From Armatimonadota bacterium (GTDB taxonomy: Bacteria; Armatimonadota; Fimbriimonadia; Fimbriimonadales; Fimbriimonadaceae), in the NCBI GenBank assembly GCA_017303935.1, contig JAFLBD010000001.1, positions 310,001 to 374,000 on the forward strand: a stretch of 64,000 nucleotides of DNA, read 5' to 3'. The position numbers and the translations under genes were made by a program. The notes beneath the pieces were generated by a model that did no database searches, had not been told where the DNA came from, and saw only the letters and a list, made by a program, of their open reading frames with translations. Positions 15,588 through 25,286 of this stretch are shown piece by piece (within the stretch, counting starts at the first letter, position 1; every line of letters starts with the position of its first letter).

Positions 15588-18013
15588 TTCTTCACCTCGG
15601 TATAGACGAACTTATTGCCAATCCAATATTGAATCCCAGTCAAGAGGAGAACCACAAAGAACACCACCCAGGCGAGCGCGCTGGCATAGCCCATCTTGAA
15701 GAATGCAAATGCGTTTTGGAACAAATAGTAAACCGGAACTAGCATCGTATCGTTTGGACCGTAACCCTCACCACCGCTGATCACATACACTCGATCGAAT
15801 TCATTGATCGCGCCGATGAGCCCCATAATCGTGCTGAACAAGATGTACGGCGAAAGCATCGGCAACGTGATCTTAAAGAACTGCTGCCTTGGAGTTGCGC
15901 CGTCGATCCCCGCCGCTTCATAGAGAGTGGAGGAGATTCCCTTGAGGGCAGCGAGCCACATCATCATGCCGCTCCCTGCACCCCAAAGCCCCATAAAGAG
16001 CAGCGCCGGTTTTGCCCAACTTTCGACACTTGTCCATCCGGGAGGTTGAACTCCGAAAGCTGGCGTTAGGTACTGCAACCAGAAGCCGTTAACGATGCCT
16101 CGTGCTGGATCGGGCGAGAGGATGTAAACCCACAGGATCGTGCCTGCCATCGCGGGCACGATCGCGGGAAGATAGTAGACCGTTCGGTAATACCGGAGGC
16201 CCTTCACACCAGTGTTCAGAAGCATGGCTACGGCGAGTCCGGTGATGATTCCAAGAGGAATTCCGATCCCGCCAAGGTAGAGAACGTTCTCAAAGCTCTT
16301 GAGCACTCGTTCCTTATCCATGTCAAAGATCGTGTTGTAATTCTGGAATCCCACCCACCGTGGCTCAGTGAGCACGCTGTATTGTGTAAAGCTGAAGATC
16401 AGCGAGACGATCATTGGGCCGACGGTGAAGATCAGAAATCCGATGATCCAGGGCGAGATGAAGGCATAGCCCCAGAGAGCTTCGTGCCGCTCCAGTTTGC
16501 CGAGATTTGCTCGTTTGAACCCGATGACGCCTGCAACGACCATCGCCACAGCGCAGATCACGCCGATCCAGACCGGGATCGCCATATCGAGTACTGGGTA
16601 TTTCTCCTTGTTGAACTCGGCATCCAAGTCTTTCTGAACTCGGCTTTGCCCTTCTTGAAGGGCGGCCTTGGGCGTCATGACCTTGAGGCCTGCTTTGTCC
16701 ACGGCTTGAACGTGCTCGTTCCACAGCACCTGACCTACAAAGGTCACGGGCCGAATTCGGGCGACGTTACTCACTTCGATGTGCATTCGAAGCGCTTCGG
16801 CAACAGTTTTCGAGTTCGGCTTTAACAGGTCGAATGACTTTTCGTTGGCGACTTTGTTTGCGAGAATTCGGGGAACAAACTCCCGTCCTCGTCGGCGCTC
16901 CCACTCGGCTTGTGCCGAGAATTCGAGTACGCGAGCCTCGGCGCACTGGAGCCACTTTAGAAGTTGCCAGGCCCCTTCCAGATTCCGCGCGCCCTTCGGG
17001 ATCGCCCAGCTGAATCCTCCGACCCATGTGACGAACTGATCTTTCTCGTTGGCGAATCGCCCTGTCCTGTTGTATCGATCATCGGGCACGGGCGGATAGC
17101 CGACGCCAAAGTCAAGGTTAGGGGCGAATCGCAAGAAGCCGGGCAAGATCCAGTCGCCGTCAATCTTCATCGCGATCTGACCGGTGTAGAACGGGTCAAA
17201 CTCGTTGCCGCGGAAGCTTGCCTGGAATTTCTGTGCGTTCTCGTATCCGCCGACAAGGTCGTAGCCGCGGACCATGAATTCGAGAGCCTCTTCAGCCTCT
17301 TTCGAATCTAGAGTGCAGGTGCGGCCATCGGGACTGATGAACTGAGCGTTGTTTTGGAAGGCGTACAGGTAAAGCCAGGAGTTACCGTAATTCGGCAAGA
17401 ACCCCGCACGAACCAGCCGACCATTTTTGTCGAACTTCGTGAGCGCTTTACCGTATGCCAAAAGCTCGCTCCAGGTTCGAGGAGGCCGATTTGGATCCAG
17501 TCCTGCTTTCTTGAGGGTCTCGGCTTCGTCGCGGAAAATCTTGCGATTGTAATACAGCACGCGGGTGTCGCAGCCGAACGGGATGCCGTACAACTTGCCG
17601 CCGAAACTCGCTTCTTCGACGGTCGCCGGAACGTAAGTGCTGAGGTCAGGAGTGAGCGGATCCTTGCCTTTGTCCCGTGCAATGAGGTCATCCAGAGGTC
17701 GGAATGCGCCGCGATTTGCCCAGTCGCTGATCGTAAATCGGTCTTGATATACAACATCCGGCGGCACATTTCCGACGATCGCAGTCATCAGCTTTTGCGG
17801 ATTCATTCGGCCCGCGCCCATGCTCAAAACTCGGACGCGATATTGTGGCCATCGCCGTTCGAATTCGCGGATGGTGGCCTCAAACCCCTTGCTGTCTCGC
17901 CCAAAGCTCTGCCCCCAGAAAATGATCTCGGACCGAGGCTGCTGTGCCAAAGCGGCGGTTCCGAGCAAAAAGGCGGACAACACCAGCGTCGTCCAGAGCA
18001 AAATCGTGCGCAT
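15584..18013 (-). CDS. Sugar-binding protein fused to MalF-like ABC permease
   Basis: The 809-residue protein starts with a signal peptide (MRTILLWTTLVLSAFLLGTA) and continues as an extracellular solute-binding protein family 1 domain to about residue 475: IIFWGQSFGRDSKGFEAT, PDVVYQDRF and the late WLQCAEARVLEFSAQ. A first anchor helix near residue 485 leads into a MalF-type permease with the EAA loop SSTLYEAAGIDGATPRQQFF. In standard importers these are two proteins; here the receptor is tethered to its channel. ATG at 18013 is chosen over one at 18082 because the signal peptide starts there. The MalG-like gene follows with a 4-base overlap. The substrate is probably a sugar or oligosaccharide; which one cannot be read. 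Confidence 0.9.
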   Translation of the reverse strand: MRTILLWTTLVLSAFLLGTAALAQQPRSEIIFWGQSFGRDSKGFEATIREFERRWPQYRVRVLSMGAGRMNPQKLMTAIVGNVPPDVVYQDRFTISDWANRGAFRPLDDLIARDKGKDPLTPDLSTYVPATVEEASFGGKLYGIPFGCDTRVLYYNRKIFRDEAETLKKAGLDPNRPPRTWSELLAYGKALTKFDKNGRLVRAGFLPNYGNSWLYLYAFQNNAQFISPDGRTCTLDSKEAEEALEFMVRGYDLVGGYENAQKFQASFRGNEFDPFYTGQIAMKIDGDWILPGFLRFAPNLDFGVGYPPVPDDRYNRTGRFANEKDQFVTWVGGFSWAIPKGARNLEGAWQLLKWLQCAEARVLEFSAQAEWERRRGREFVPRILANKVANEKSFDLLKPNSKTVAEALRMHIEVSNVARIRPVTFVGQVLWNEHVQAVDKAGLKVMTPKAALQEGQSRVQKDLDAEFNKEKYPVLDMAIPVWIGVICAVAMVVAGVIGFKRANLGKLERHEALWGYAFISPWIIGFLIFTVGPMIVSLIFSFTQYSVLTEPRWVGFQNYNTIFDMDKERVLKSFENVLYLGGIGIPLGIITGLAVAMLLNTGVKGLRYYRTVYYLPAIVPAMAGTILWVYILSPDPARGIVNGFWLQYLTPAFGVQPPGWTSVESWAKPALLFMGLWGAGSGMMMWLAALKGISSTLYEAAGIDGATPRQQFFKITLPMLSPYILFSTIMGLIGAINEFDRVYVISGGEGYGPNDTMLVPVYYLFQNAFAFFKMGYASALAWVVFFVVLLLTGIQYWIGNKFVYTEVKK

Positions 18014-18116
18014 TGAAATCACTAATTTCGATATTACTGGACTTTGAAAAAAATCGCTAGAGAATAGGAATTCACGGTTCAAAATTAGTCGAAAACGCGC
18101 TGCAATTCAGGTGCCC

Positions 18117-19358
18117 ATGAGAGTGCGAATATGCCATTCTAAATGCAGTTTGTCCAAGCCAAAACCGATTGTCGCCATTTTCCTCACCGTGCTCATCGAT
18201 ATGTTAGCGTTCGGGATGGCGATACCGGACATCCAACTCCGCGGAAAATCATTAGGGCTTGATGGTTGGGCACTCGGCGCCGCGATGGCCAGTTTCAGCT
18301 TGGCGCAACTCCTAACCGCGCCGTATCTTGGCCAAGAAAGCGACCGAATCGGCCGGCGAAAGATCCTGTTGATCACATGCGTGCTCAGCACGATCAGCTT
18401 TATTTTGTACGCTCACGCGAGTTCCATTCCGATCCTGATCGCGTCGAGAATTCTGGGTGGAATCGCAGGAGCAAATATCGGCGTGGCGTTTGCCTACATC
18501 GCGGATGTCACCACCCCAGCAGAACGCGCCAAAGGCATGGGATTGGTGGGAGCAGCATTTGGTCTTGGGTTCATCTTTGGCCCGCCCATCGGAGGCCATC
18601 TCATCTCGCTCGGAGGAGGCCAGCCTCACATTCTGGGTTACACGGCCGCCGCTGCGTCACTACTGAACTTATATTTCGTTTGGCAATTTTTGTCGGATGT
18701 GAAAAGGGAAGGGCCTGTGCCGCCGAGAGCCAAGAATGCGCTCGCGGCAAATTGGCGCATGGTCGGCAAGGCGCTATCCCATTCTGAATTGCGTATCTTG
18801 ATCACGCTCTTCTTTATGGCGACGCTGGCATTCAGCAATTTGGAAAGCACCTATTTTCGGTTGATCAGCGATCAGTGGAAGATGAGTCTGGAAAGCGGCG
18901 GGTACGTCCTCGCATGGGTAGGCGTTGTTGCGGCTTTCATGCAAGGATTTTTGATCCGTCGCCTTACGCCTAAGTTTGGCGAGGCGAATCTGATGCGGTT
19001 CGGCTACACACTTCTAGTGCCATCGCTGTTATTGGTTCCTTACTCTGGACCATGGTTACCGATGCTCACGGGCGCGATGTGTCTTGGAATCGCGAACGGC
19101 GCGGCCCAGCCATCCACCAGTAGCCTGATTTCTAGGTCAACGCCCGCCGCAATTCAAGGTGGCATTTTTGGAGTGACGCAAAGCGTGGGCGCGCTGGCGC
19201 GGGTGATTGGACCGCAACTCGGGATGTCGCTTTATGCGAAGAATCCGGCATATCCCTATCTGTGCGGCGGGTTGCTGATGCTCATTCCGGCGGCGTTGGC
19301 TTATTTTGTGAAGTTTGATCCGAATGCAGAGCCGGTCGAGCACGCGCCAACTCATTGA
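18117..19358 (+). CDS. Major facilitator superfamily transporter (TetA/Bcr-like)
   Basis: The 413-residue protein has about 12 membrane helices. Between helices 2 and 3 it has the MFS signature GQESDRIGRRKILL, and helix 5 carries the antiporter-type GAAFGLGFIFGPPIGGHL. This places it with drug/proton antiporter-like members of the TetA branch, but the substrate is unknown. GTG at 18111 and ATG at 18117 are both possible starts with an AGG just upstream; the difference is two residues. It is divergent from the sugar importer, with about 100 bases between the start codons. Confidence 0.87.
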   Translation: MRVRICHSKCSLSKPKPIVAIFLTVLIDMLAFGMAIPDIQLRGKSLGLDGWALGAAMASFSLAQLLTAPYLGQESDRIGRRKILLITCVLSTISFILYAHASSIPILIASRILGGIAGANIGVAFAYIADVTTPAERAKGMGLVGAAFGLGFIFGPPIGGHLISLGGGQPHILGYTAAAASLLNLYFVWQFLSDVKREGPVPPRAKNALAANWRMVGKALSHSELRILITLFFMATLAFSNLESTYFRLISDQWKMSLESGGYVLAWVGVVAAFMQGFLIRRLTPKFGEANLMRFGYTLLVPSLLLVPYSGPWLPMLTGAMCLGIANGAAQPSTSSLISRSTPAAIQGGIFGVTQSVGALARVIGPQLGMSLYAKNPAYPYLCGGLLMLIPAALAYFVKFDPNAEPVEHAPTH

Positions 19359-19381
19359 TTGCCGGGTAAATTGCAATCACA

Positions 19382-19729
19382 GTGCAGCAACGCGATCCCA
19401 TCGGACTTCTTGTTGGAATCATCGTCTTTTTAGGTGGTGTTGGCCTGTTGTTGTTGACCTTTAAGCAGGCATCTGAACTGTTTCTTGCTCCCCCGAGCCA
19501 AGCACTCGGCTTGAAAGAAGGAGCAGCGATCGACATGAATTCCGCCGGTCAGTCGGTTGTGGCCCTCGTCTTCCGGGTTTCGATGCTGCTGCTCATGTGC
19601 ATCGTCGGTTCCGTGATCAGCAACCGAGGGATTCGGCTCTATCAGGCCGCGATCGGTGAACCTGGAAAGAAGAAAGACCGAAAAGGAACCGGGCAATCTG
19701 CCGAGCCCGCCGAATCCACAGAACCATGA
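19382..19729 (+). CDS. Small membrane protein with two helices, unknown
   Basis: The 115-residue protein has two hydrophobic segments (about residues 8-27 and 59-78) joined by a polar loop, and ends in a Lys- and Glu-rich tail. It may be a small inner-membrane protein; no family recognised. The start is GTG. Its TGA overlaps the ATG of the YifB gene (ATGA), so the two are translated together, but no functional link is known. A weak 7-pair inverted repeat at 19356-19379 lies before the start. Confidence 0.65.
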   Translation: MQQRDPIGLLVGIIVFLGGVGLLLLTFKQASELFLAPPSQALGLKEGAAIDMNSAGQSVVALVFRVSMLLLMCIVGSVISNRGIRLYQAAIGEPGKKKDRKGTGQSAEPAESTEP

Positions 19730-21243
19730 TCGCACGATCTCACAGCGCGACTTTGGTCGGTATCGACGCTGCACATGTCGAAATCGAAGTCGACCTGCAA
19801 TCTGGATTGCCTGGATTCGTGTTGGTGGGTCTGCCCGATAAGGCCGTTGAAGAAAGCCGGGAGCGAGTCCGCGCTGCGATCAAGAACAGCGAACTGCGGT
19901 TCCCATCCACCAGCAAGATCATTTGCAATCTCGCTCCTGGTGATATTCGAAAGGAGGGCCCTTCGTTGGATCTTCCAATCGCTGCGGCCATTTTGGCGGC
20001 CGTTGAAGAAATTCGCGCCGACGATCTTGAAGGCATCCTGCTGGTCGGGGAACTTGGGTTGGATGGCAAACTCCGCCGCATTGATGGCGCGCTCAATACA
20101 GCGATCTTTGCTGCTCAAGCGGGATTCAAGCGGTTGGTATTGCCCGCAATGAATGCCGATGAGGCGGCGATTGTTCCAGAGATTGAAGTGTTTGGCATCG
20201 AATCGCTGGCTGATTTGGTTCGGTTGCTCAATGTGGGTGATCTCGAACCAGTGCAGATTCCGAAGGAGGCTTCGCTCGAGGCGCTCAGCTACGAAGTCGA
20301 TTACGACGAGGTTAAAGGGCAGAAACACGCGATCCGAGCACTCGAAATTGTGGCGGCGGGTGGACACAACGTTCTCATGGTGGGGCCGCCAGGAAGCGGA
20401 AAGACAATGCTGGCTCGTCGGATTGTCAGCATTTTGCCGCCGCTCAATCTGGATGAGTCGATCGAAGTCACAAGAATTTACAGTGCCGCAGGGCAAAAAG
20501 GGGAAGTGCGTGGATTGTTGTGGCAACGCCCGTTCCGATCACCCCATCACACAAGTTCTTACGCCGCAATTGTGGGCGGAGGAAAGGTTCCAAAGCCTGG
20601 CGAGGTAAGCCTTTCGCACAATGGAGTGCTGTTCTTGGACGAGTGTGCTGAATTTCAGCGAGATGTTTTGGAAGCCTTGCGGCAGCCACTCGAAGACGGA
20701 ATGATCACGGTCAGCCGAGTTGAAGCATCGCTGACGTTTCCTGCTGGTTGCATGTTGGTGGCTGCAATGAACCCATGTCCATGCGGATTCAAAGGGTATC
20801 CCGAGGCGCAATGCATCGGTTCGCCCGCCAGTTGTGGACGATATTTGAACAAGTTGAGCGGTCCTCTGCTCGACCGAATCGACTTGCATATCACCGTCCC
20901 TAGACTGAAGCCATCCGAACTTACTGAGATGCCGGTCGGAGAGAAGAGTGCGGTGATTCGAGAGCGGGTGATGCGCGCGCGGGAACTCCAGGCGGCAAGG
21001 CTAGGTTCGGGCAAGATCAACGCAAAAATGAGTCCCAAAGATATTCGCGACACGATCCGGTTGGACGATGAGGCAAAGGAATTTATGAAGCAAGTCGCCG
21101 CAAAAATGAACCTCAGTGCCCGGGTTTACGACCGAGTTTTGAAGGTCGGTCGCACGATTGCGGACCTTGCGGAGCAACCTGATCTCAAGAAAGTCCATCT
21201 GGCCGAGGCGATCCAATATCGAGAGCGCTCCGAAGCGCTTTAG
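19726..21243 (+). CDS. comM: YifB/ComM family Mg-chelatase-like AAA+ ATPase
   Basis: ComM is a hexameric helicase that widens branch migration during natural transformation. The 505-residue protein has the family N-terminal Lon-like domain (PGFVLVGLPDKAVEESRERV and GDIRKEGPSLDLPIA), a Walker A motif GPPGSGKTMLARR near residue 220, a Walker B VLFLDECAEF, the cysteine set MNPCPCGFKGYP with a later CIGSPASCGRY, and a C-terminal Mg_chelatase_C domain. Length is normal. It overlaps the small membrane gene upstream and the DUF454 gene tail to tail by 4 bases. A DprA-like gene also occurs in this window (48637-49515), consistent with some DNA-uptake ability. Confidence 0.92.
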   Translation: MIARSHSATLVGIDAAHVEIEVDLQSGLPGFVLVGLPDKAVEESRERVRAAIKNSELRFPSTSKIICNLAPGDIRKEGPSLDLPIAAAILAAVEEIRADDLEGILLVGELGLDGKLRRIDGALNTAIFAAQAGFKRLVLPAMNADEAAIVPEIEVFGIESLADLVRLLNVGDLEPVQIPKEASLEALSYEVDYDEVKGQKHAIRALEIVAAGGHNVLMVGPPGSGKTMLARRIVSILPPLNLDESIEVTRIYSAAGQKGEVRGLLWQRPFRSPHHTSSYAAIVGGGKVPKPGEVSLSHNGVLFLDECAEFQRDVLEALRQPLEDGMITVSRVEASLTFPAGCMLVAAMNPCPCGFKGYPEAQCIGSPASCGRYLNKLSGPLLDRIDLHITVPRLKPSELTEMPVGEKSAVIRERVMRARELQAARLGSGKINAKMSPKDIRDTIRLDDEAKEFMKQVAAKMNLSARVYDRVLKVGRTIADLAEQPDLKKVHLAEAIQYRERSEAL

Positions 21244-21620
21244 CGTTTATTCGGGCGAGTGCAGACGTACAGCACGCCAGCCAAACCGATGAGATACCAG
21301 GCAATCTGGCCCGCTACGGAAGGAATCACTCGGGCGGATGAACCCACCGCGATCAGAATCACACTGGAGATGAACACCTTTAGCCAAGGCCTGATGCTGC
21401 CAGTTTCTCTCCAATCGCGCAGTCCCGGCCCCATCTTTGGATGATTGAGCATCCAACTTTCCATTTTTGGGTCTGAGCGCGTGAAACACGCCAGAGACAG
21501 AATGAGGAAGATTGTCCCGGGCATGACGGGCAAAATCAAACCAGCGATGCCGAGTCCCAAGAGTAAGAAACCAGCACATTTGTATGCGGGACGGATGATA
21601 TTTGCCGGCATCAATGACAT
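21240..21620 (-). CDS. DUF454 (YbaN family) membrane protein
   Basis: The 126-residue protein matches YbaN/DUF454: GLGIAGLILPVMPGTIFLIL in the first membrane region, then LACFTRSDPKMESWMLNHP, a P-x-x-G-x-x-x-x-D-W/R-x-x-G-x-I centre and two C-terminal helices. It is an inner-membrane protein of unknown function. AGGA stands upstream of ATG at 21620. It converges on comM with a 4-base overlap. Confidence 0.85.
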   Translation of the reverse strand: MSLMPANIIRPAYKCAGFLLLGLGIAGLILPVMPGTIFLILSLACFTRSDPKMESWMLNHPKMGPGLRDWRETGSIRPWLKVFISSVILIAVGSSARVIPSVAGQIAWYLIGLAGVLYVCTRPNKR

Positions 21621-21700
21621 GAATTTCCTACTTCCTGAAGCTTAGGTCAACAAAGTTCAAAATTCTATGACAGTCCTGACGAATCTTGCGCGTTTTTAAC

Positions 21701-21733
21701 TACAATAGCGAAAGCAGTTCGCTGTTGTTAGGA
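21701..21733 (+). promoter_or_regulatory. -10 element and ribosome-binding site of the YbjN gene
   Basis: TACAAT at 21701-21706 is a good -10 hexamer; a weak -35-like CTGACG lies upstream with 18 bases spacing. TTAGGA at 21728-21733 is a ribosome-binding site 7 bases before ATG. A small hairpin, AGCGAA with TTCGCT at 21707-21723, sits near the expected transcription start. Confidence 0.5.
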
Positions 21734-21740
21734 ATAAAAC

Positions 21741-22241
21741 ATGAAAGCAAGATTAGTGGGTGTGACGTTGGCTTTGGCTTTGGCTCTGTGCTCGATGTCG
21801 ATGGTAGCTTGGACTCCGAGTGCAATGGCCGACAAAGATAAAACAATGTCTGCTAGTGAATTCCGCGAAGTCCTGAAGGACTTGAAGTGCGAATTTACAG
21901 AGGAAAAGGATGGTGAAGACAAGACGATGTTCAAGATCACCAAGCCAGTTCCTACGACCTTGCTACAATATGGTGGTGAAGGTGATGTCGGTTCAAGCAT
22001 CGCGCTTTCGAGCACGCTGGAACTCCCCTACGACATCGATGACATCAATGCTTGGAATTACGGCGAGCGCTTCACCAAGGCCTACATCGACGACGACGAG
22101 AACGTCGTTTTTGAGAGCGATTTGGATGTGAGCGTCGCTCCAAACAAAGCGATTGTCAAGAAGTTCATCGAGCAGTACATCGCCGGTTTCAAGAAGTTCA
22201 CTCTCTCGGAAGACAAAGAAGACGCAAAACCAGAACGGTAA
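21741..22241 (+). CDS. Secreted YbjN-domain protein
   Basis: The 166-residue protein has a signal peptide (about residues 1-30, ending TPSAMA) and a YbjN-type domain, related in fold to type III secretion chaperones: SSTLELPYDIDDINAWNYGERFTKAYIDDDENVVFESDLDV is the characteristic pattern of Ile-x-x-W-N, RF and a D-D-x-x-x-V-x-x-E-x-D-L turn (quoted in pieces: INAWNYGERF, AYIDDDENVVFESDLD). YbjN proteins are linked to stress and motility control in enterobacteria, but exported members have no known role. It has its own promoter and ribosome-binding site. Confidence 0.8.
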   Translation: MKARLVGVTLALALALCSMSMVAWTPSAMADKDKTMSASEFREVLKDLKCEFTEEKDGEDKTMFKITKPVPTTLLQYGGEGDVGSSIALSSTLELPYDIDDINAWNYGERFTKAYIDDDENVVFESDLDVSVAPNKAIVKKFIEQYIAGFKKFTLSEDKEDAKPER

Positions 22242-22267
22242 TCTAGTATCCCGGCTCGCACGCGTCG

Positions 22268-22273
22268 TACAAT
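22268..22273 (+). promoter_or_regulatory. -10 element placed for leaderless hsp20 transcription
   Basis: TACAAT ends 7 bases before the hsp20 ATG (22281) and no ribosome-binding site fits between. Transcription would start at or next to the start codon. No good -35 is seen. Confidence 0.5.
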
Positions 22274-22280
22274 ATGATGT

Positions 22281-22727
22281 ATGGCGAAGCGAGACCTAGA
22301 ACGCTGGCTCTGGCAGCTAGGTAACGAACCTCGAGATCCAAATTCGGACCTCGGGGTTGCGTTTTCTCGGTTGGCGCATGGCCACGGATGGACTCCGCGA
22401 GTGGATGTTTATGAGACGGACCAGAATGTCCTGGTCTTGGTTGAGCTCGCTGGCGTTTCTGAGTCAGATGTGCGAATCGGCATTGATCCTGAAATGGGCC
22501 GGATTTTGATTCGCGGTCGGCGCGATCTCCTTAGCCTTCATCGCTGCCAGCCTCACCAAATCGAAATCCCGTCTGGCGAGTTCGAGCGTGATCTTCCGAT
22601 TCCGCCAGGCGTATATGATCTTGGACGCACCGATGCAAAGCTCAGCCATGGCCTCTTGATCATCGAATTTCCCAAGTCCGAACCCGAATTCCAGATCGTT
22701 GAACGACGTTGGATCACCCTCAGTTGA
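22281..22727 (+). CDS. Hsp20/alpha-crystallin small heat-shock protein
   Basis: Small heat-shock proteins hold unfolding proteins in a refoldable state. The 148-residue protein has a short N-terminal arm and an alpha-crystallin domain from about residue 35: PRVDVYETDQNVLVLVELAG, the GRILIRGRR strand and the closing SHGLLIIEFPK, which is this family's version of the G-L-L-x-I/V motif. It is followed after 6 bases by lon, so chaperone and protease are probably made together under stress. The start is supported by a TACAAT element 7 bases upstream. Confidence 0.9.
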   Translation: MAKRDLERWLWQLGNEPRDPNSDLGVAFSRLAHGHGWTPRVDVYETDQNVLVLVELAGVSESDVRIGIDPEMGRILIRGRRDLLSLHRCQPHQIEIPSGEFERDLPIPPGVYDLGRTDAKLSHGLLIIEFPKSEPEFQIVERRWITLS

Positions 22728-22733
22728 ACCTAA

Positions 22734-25181
22734 ATGACTTCTAATTTTGAACCTGTTTCTTCAGATATTGACGAAAGACCCATCGATGAATTGGGTTCGG
22801 TTGCTCCTGCCGAACCAGAAGAGTCGGACAAGCAATCGACCACCGTTCCCGAAATTCTCAACATTTTGCCTCTGCGAGAATCGGTGATCTATCCGATGCT
22901 GATCGCGCCGCTTTCAGTCTCGCGCGAGAGCGGCATTGCGGCGCTCGATGACGCCGTTGCCACACGCGACCGAATCATCGGAGTTTTAACCCAGCGTGAG
23001 CCAATGATGGACACGCCGACGATGGATGATTTGTACGACTTCGGTTGCGCTGTGATCATCCGAACACTGGTCAAATCTGCAGACGGAACTCGGCTCATCG
23101 TTCAGGGATTGACTCGGTTCAAAGTTCTGGAAGTCCTTCAAACGACCCCATTCATTCAGGTTCGTGTCCAACCGATTGAAGAACCGAAAATTGCGCCAGA
23201 GAAAGAAGAAGAAGTCGAGGCGCTTCGACGATCGGTCGCCGCAATGTTCGAGCAGGCTGTGCGCCTGACGCCGATGTTGCCAGACGAGCTCAAGGACCTG
23301 ACTAACGCGGTCGACGAGCCGAATGTGATGGCAGATTTGGTTGCTGCTCACATGTTCTTGCCCACAGAAGACAAGCAAAGGGTGCTCGAAACGGTTTCGA
23401 TGCCTGAGCGACAGAAGACGCTCTTGGCGCTCCTTTCGAGAGAAGTCCGAGTGCTTGAACTGAGTTCAAAGGTCCAAAACGAAGTCAGCCACGAACTGAG
23501 CAAATCACAGCGCGAATACTATCTTCGAGAGCAGCTGAAGGCGATTCAACGCGAACTGGGTGAGTTCGACGATGTTGCCGGAGAATTGGATGAGATTCGA
23601 GAGCGCATCGAGGACTCAGGAATGAGTGCCGAAGCGCACAAGGAAGTTCAGCGTGAGTTCGACAGGCTGAAGAGAATCAATCCTGGCTCGCCCGAATACA
23701 ACGTGGCGCGAACCTACATCGACACGATGCTGGCGATGCCTTGGAAGAAGATGACCGAGGACCTTTTGGACTTCGATCACGTCAAGTCGGTCCTCGATGA
23801 TGAGCATTTCGGTCTTGAGAAGATCAAGGATCGAATTCTCGAGTTTTTGGCGGTGCGTAAGGTCAAGACCGATGGACGCGTGCGCCAGCCGATTCTGTGC
23901 TTTGTGGGACCTCCCGGCGTTGGCAAGACCTCACTTGGGCGCTCGATCTCGACGGCGATCGGCAGAGAATTTGTCCGGATTTCTTTGGGAGGCATGAGGG
24001 ACGAAGCTGAGATTCGGGGTCACCGCCGAACCTACATCGGCGCACTTCCGGGCCAGATTATGCAGGGACTCCGTCGGGCAGGAGTCAAAAATCCACTGTT
24101 CGTCTTGGATGAAATTGACAAACTGGCAAGTGATTTCCGGGGTGATCCAGCGTCCGCTCTTCTCGAAGTCTTGGACCCCGAACAGAATGCCCATTTCAGG
24201 GATCACTACCTCGACACGCCGTTTGACCTCGGTCAGGTGTTCTTCATCGCCACGGCAAACCGGCTCGATACCATTCCGCCAGCGCTGCTAGACCGAATGG
24301 AACTTGTCGAAATCGGTGGGTACACCGAGGAAGAGAAATTCCAAATCGCTCGGCAACATCTGATCCCGAAGCAGGTGGAAGAACATGGACTCAAGCAATC
24401 GAAAATCAAGTTCGCTGATGAGGCCGTGACGGAGCTGATTCGGCACTACACCCGAGAATCTGGGGTCAGAAATCTCGAGCGGATGGTGGGTTCAGTCGTG
24501 AGAAAGGCGACTCGTAGCTTCGCTGAGGGTCGAAAGTCGTCGGTCACCGTCAATCGTGCTTTCATCCACAAGCATCTTGGCGCGCCGAGATTCCTGCGCG
24601 ACGAAGTGATCGAACGAAAATTGATTCCAGGCATGGCCGTGGGTCTGGCATGGACTCCAGTTGGTGGAGACGTTCTGTTTATCGAATCCACACGAATGCC
24701 GGGCAAGGGAATGACGATCACCGGTCAACTTGGTGATGTCATGAAGGAGAGCATTACCGCGGCGATGAGCTATATCCGAACCCATGCCAAAGACCTGGAG
24801 ATTGACTCTGAGTTAATTTCAGAAAGCGAGATTCACGTCCATGTCCCTGCCGGCGCGGTTCCAAAGGATGGCCCGAGTGCAGGTGTGACGATGTTGACCG
24901 CTCTGGTTTCACTGCTGACTGGCAAGTTGGTGAAGCAGCGGCTCGCGATGACTGGGGAAATGACCTTGACGGGCCAAGTCCTACCGGTTGGGGGCATTAA
25001 GGACAAAGTTTTAGCGGCGTATCGAGCGGGGGTGAAGACGCTGATCTTGCCGGAAGATAACCAAAAAGATTACGAGGAAGAAGTGCCCGAAGAGATTCGA
25101 AAGCAGCTGAAAACACACTTCGTTTCCAACGCTTCGGAAGTTCTTTCCATCGCCATAAATCTAAAGCAAGTAAAAAAGTAA
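22734..25181 (+). CDS. lon: ATP-dependent protease Lon
   Basis: Lon unfolds and degrades damaged proteins in the cytoplasm. The 815-residue protein has the LON substrate-binding domain (about residues 35-235: ILPLRESVIYPMLIAPLSVS), a coiled-coil linker, the AAA+ module with Walker A GPPGVGKT near residue 390 and Walker B FVLDEIDKL, and the C-terminal protease domain. The catalytic pair is present: Ser715 in PKDGPSAGV and Lys758 in GGIKDKVLAA, with the normal 43-residue spacing. Length is normal. Co-transcription with hsp20 fits a stress operon. Confidence 0.97.
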   Translation: MTSNFEPVSSDIDERPIDELGSVAPAEPEESDKQSTTVPEILNILPLRESVIYPMLIAPLSVSRESGIAALDDAVATRDRIIGVLTQREPMMDTPTMDDLYDFGCAVIIRTLVKSADGTRLIVQGLTRFKVLEVLQTTPFIQVRVQPIEEPKIAPEKEEEVEALRRSVAAMFEQAVRLTPMLPDELKDLTNAVDEPNVMADLVAAHMFLPTEDKQRVLETVSMPERQKTLLALLSREVRVLELSSKVQNEVSHELSKSQREYYLREQLKAIQRELGEFDDVAGELDEIRERIEDSGMSAEAHKEVQREFDRLKRINPGSPEYNVARTYIDTMLAMPWKKMTEDLLDFDHVKSVLDDEHFGLEKIKDRILEFLAVRKVKTDGRVRQPILCFVGPPGVGKTSLGRSISTAIGREFVRISLGGMRDEAEIRGHRRTYIGALPGQIMQGLRRAGVKNPLFVLDEIDKLASDFRGDPASALLEVLDPEQNAHFRDHYLDTPFDLGQVFFIATANRLDTIPPALLDRMELVEIGGYTEEEKFQIARQHLIPKQVEEHGLKQSKIKFADEAVTELIRHYTRESGVRNLERMVGSVVRKATRSFAEGRKSSVTVNRAFIHKHLGAPRFLRDEVIERKLIPGMAVGLAWTPVGGDVLFIESTRMPGKGMTITGQLGDVMKESITAAMSYIRTHAKDLEIDSELISESEIHVHVPAGAVPKDGPSAGVTMLTALVSLLTGKLVKQRLAMTGEMTLTGQVLPVGGIKDKVLAAYRAGVKTLILPEDNQKDYEEEVPEEIRKQLKTHFVSNASEVLSIAINLKQVKK

Positions 25182-25286
25182 GGGAATTTGCCCCGACCCT
25201 GTTAATTTCGCATGGCGGTGTGGAAGTAATTACCAGGTACCCGCAAAAAGTGCACCTTTGTTTTGCGTGGTTCCGGGGCAAAAGAC

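Noticed and set aside
19356-19379. Inverted repeat TGATTGC/GCAATCA as terminator
   Set aside because: Only seven pairs, a ten-base loop and no T-run; it overlaps the stop of the MFS gene.
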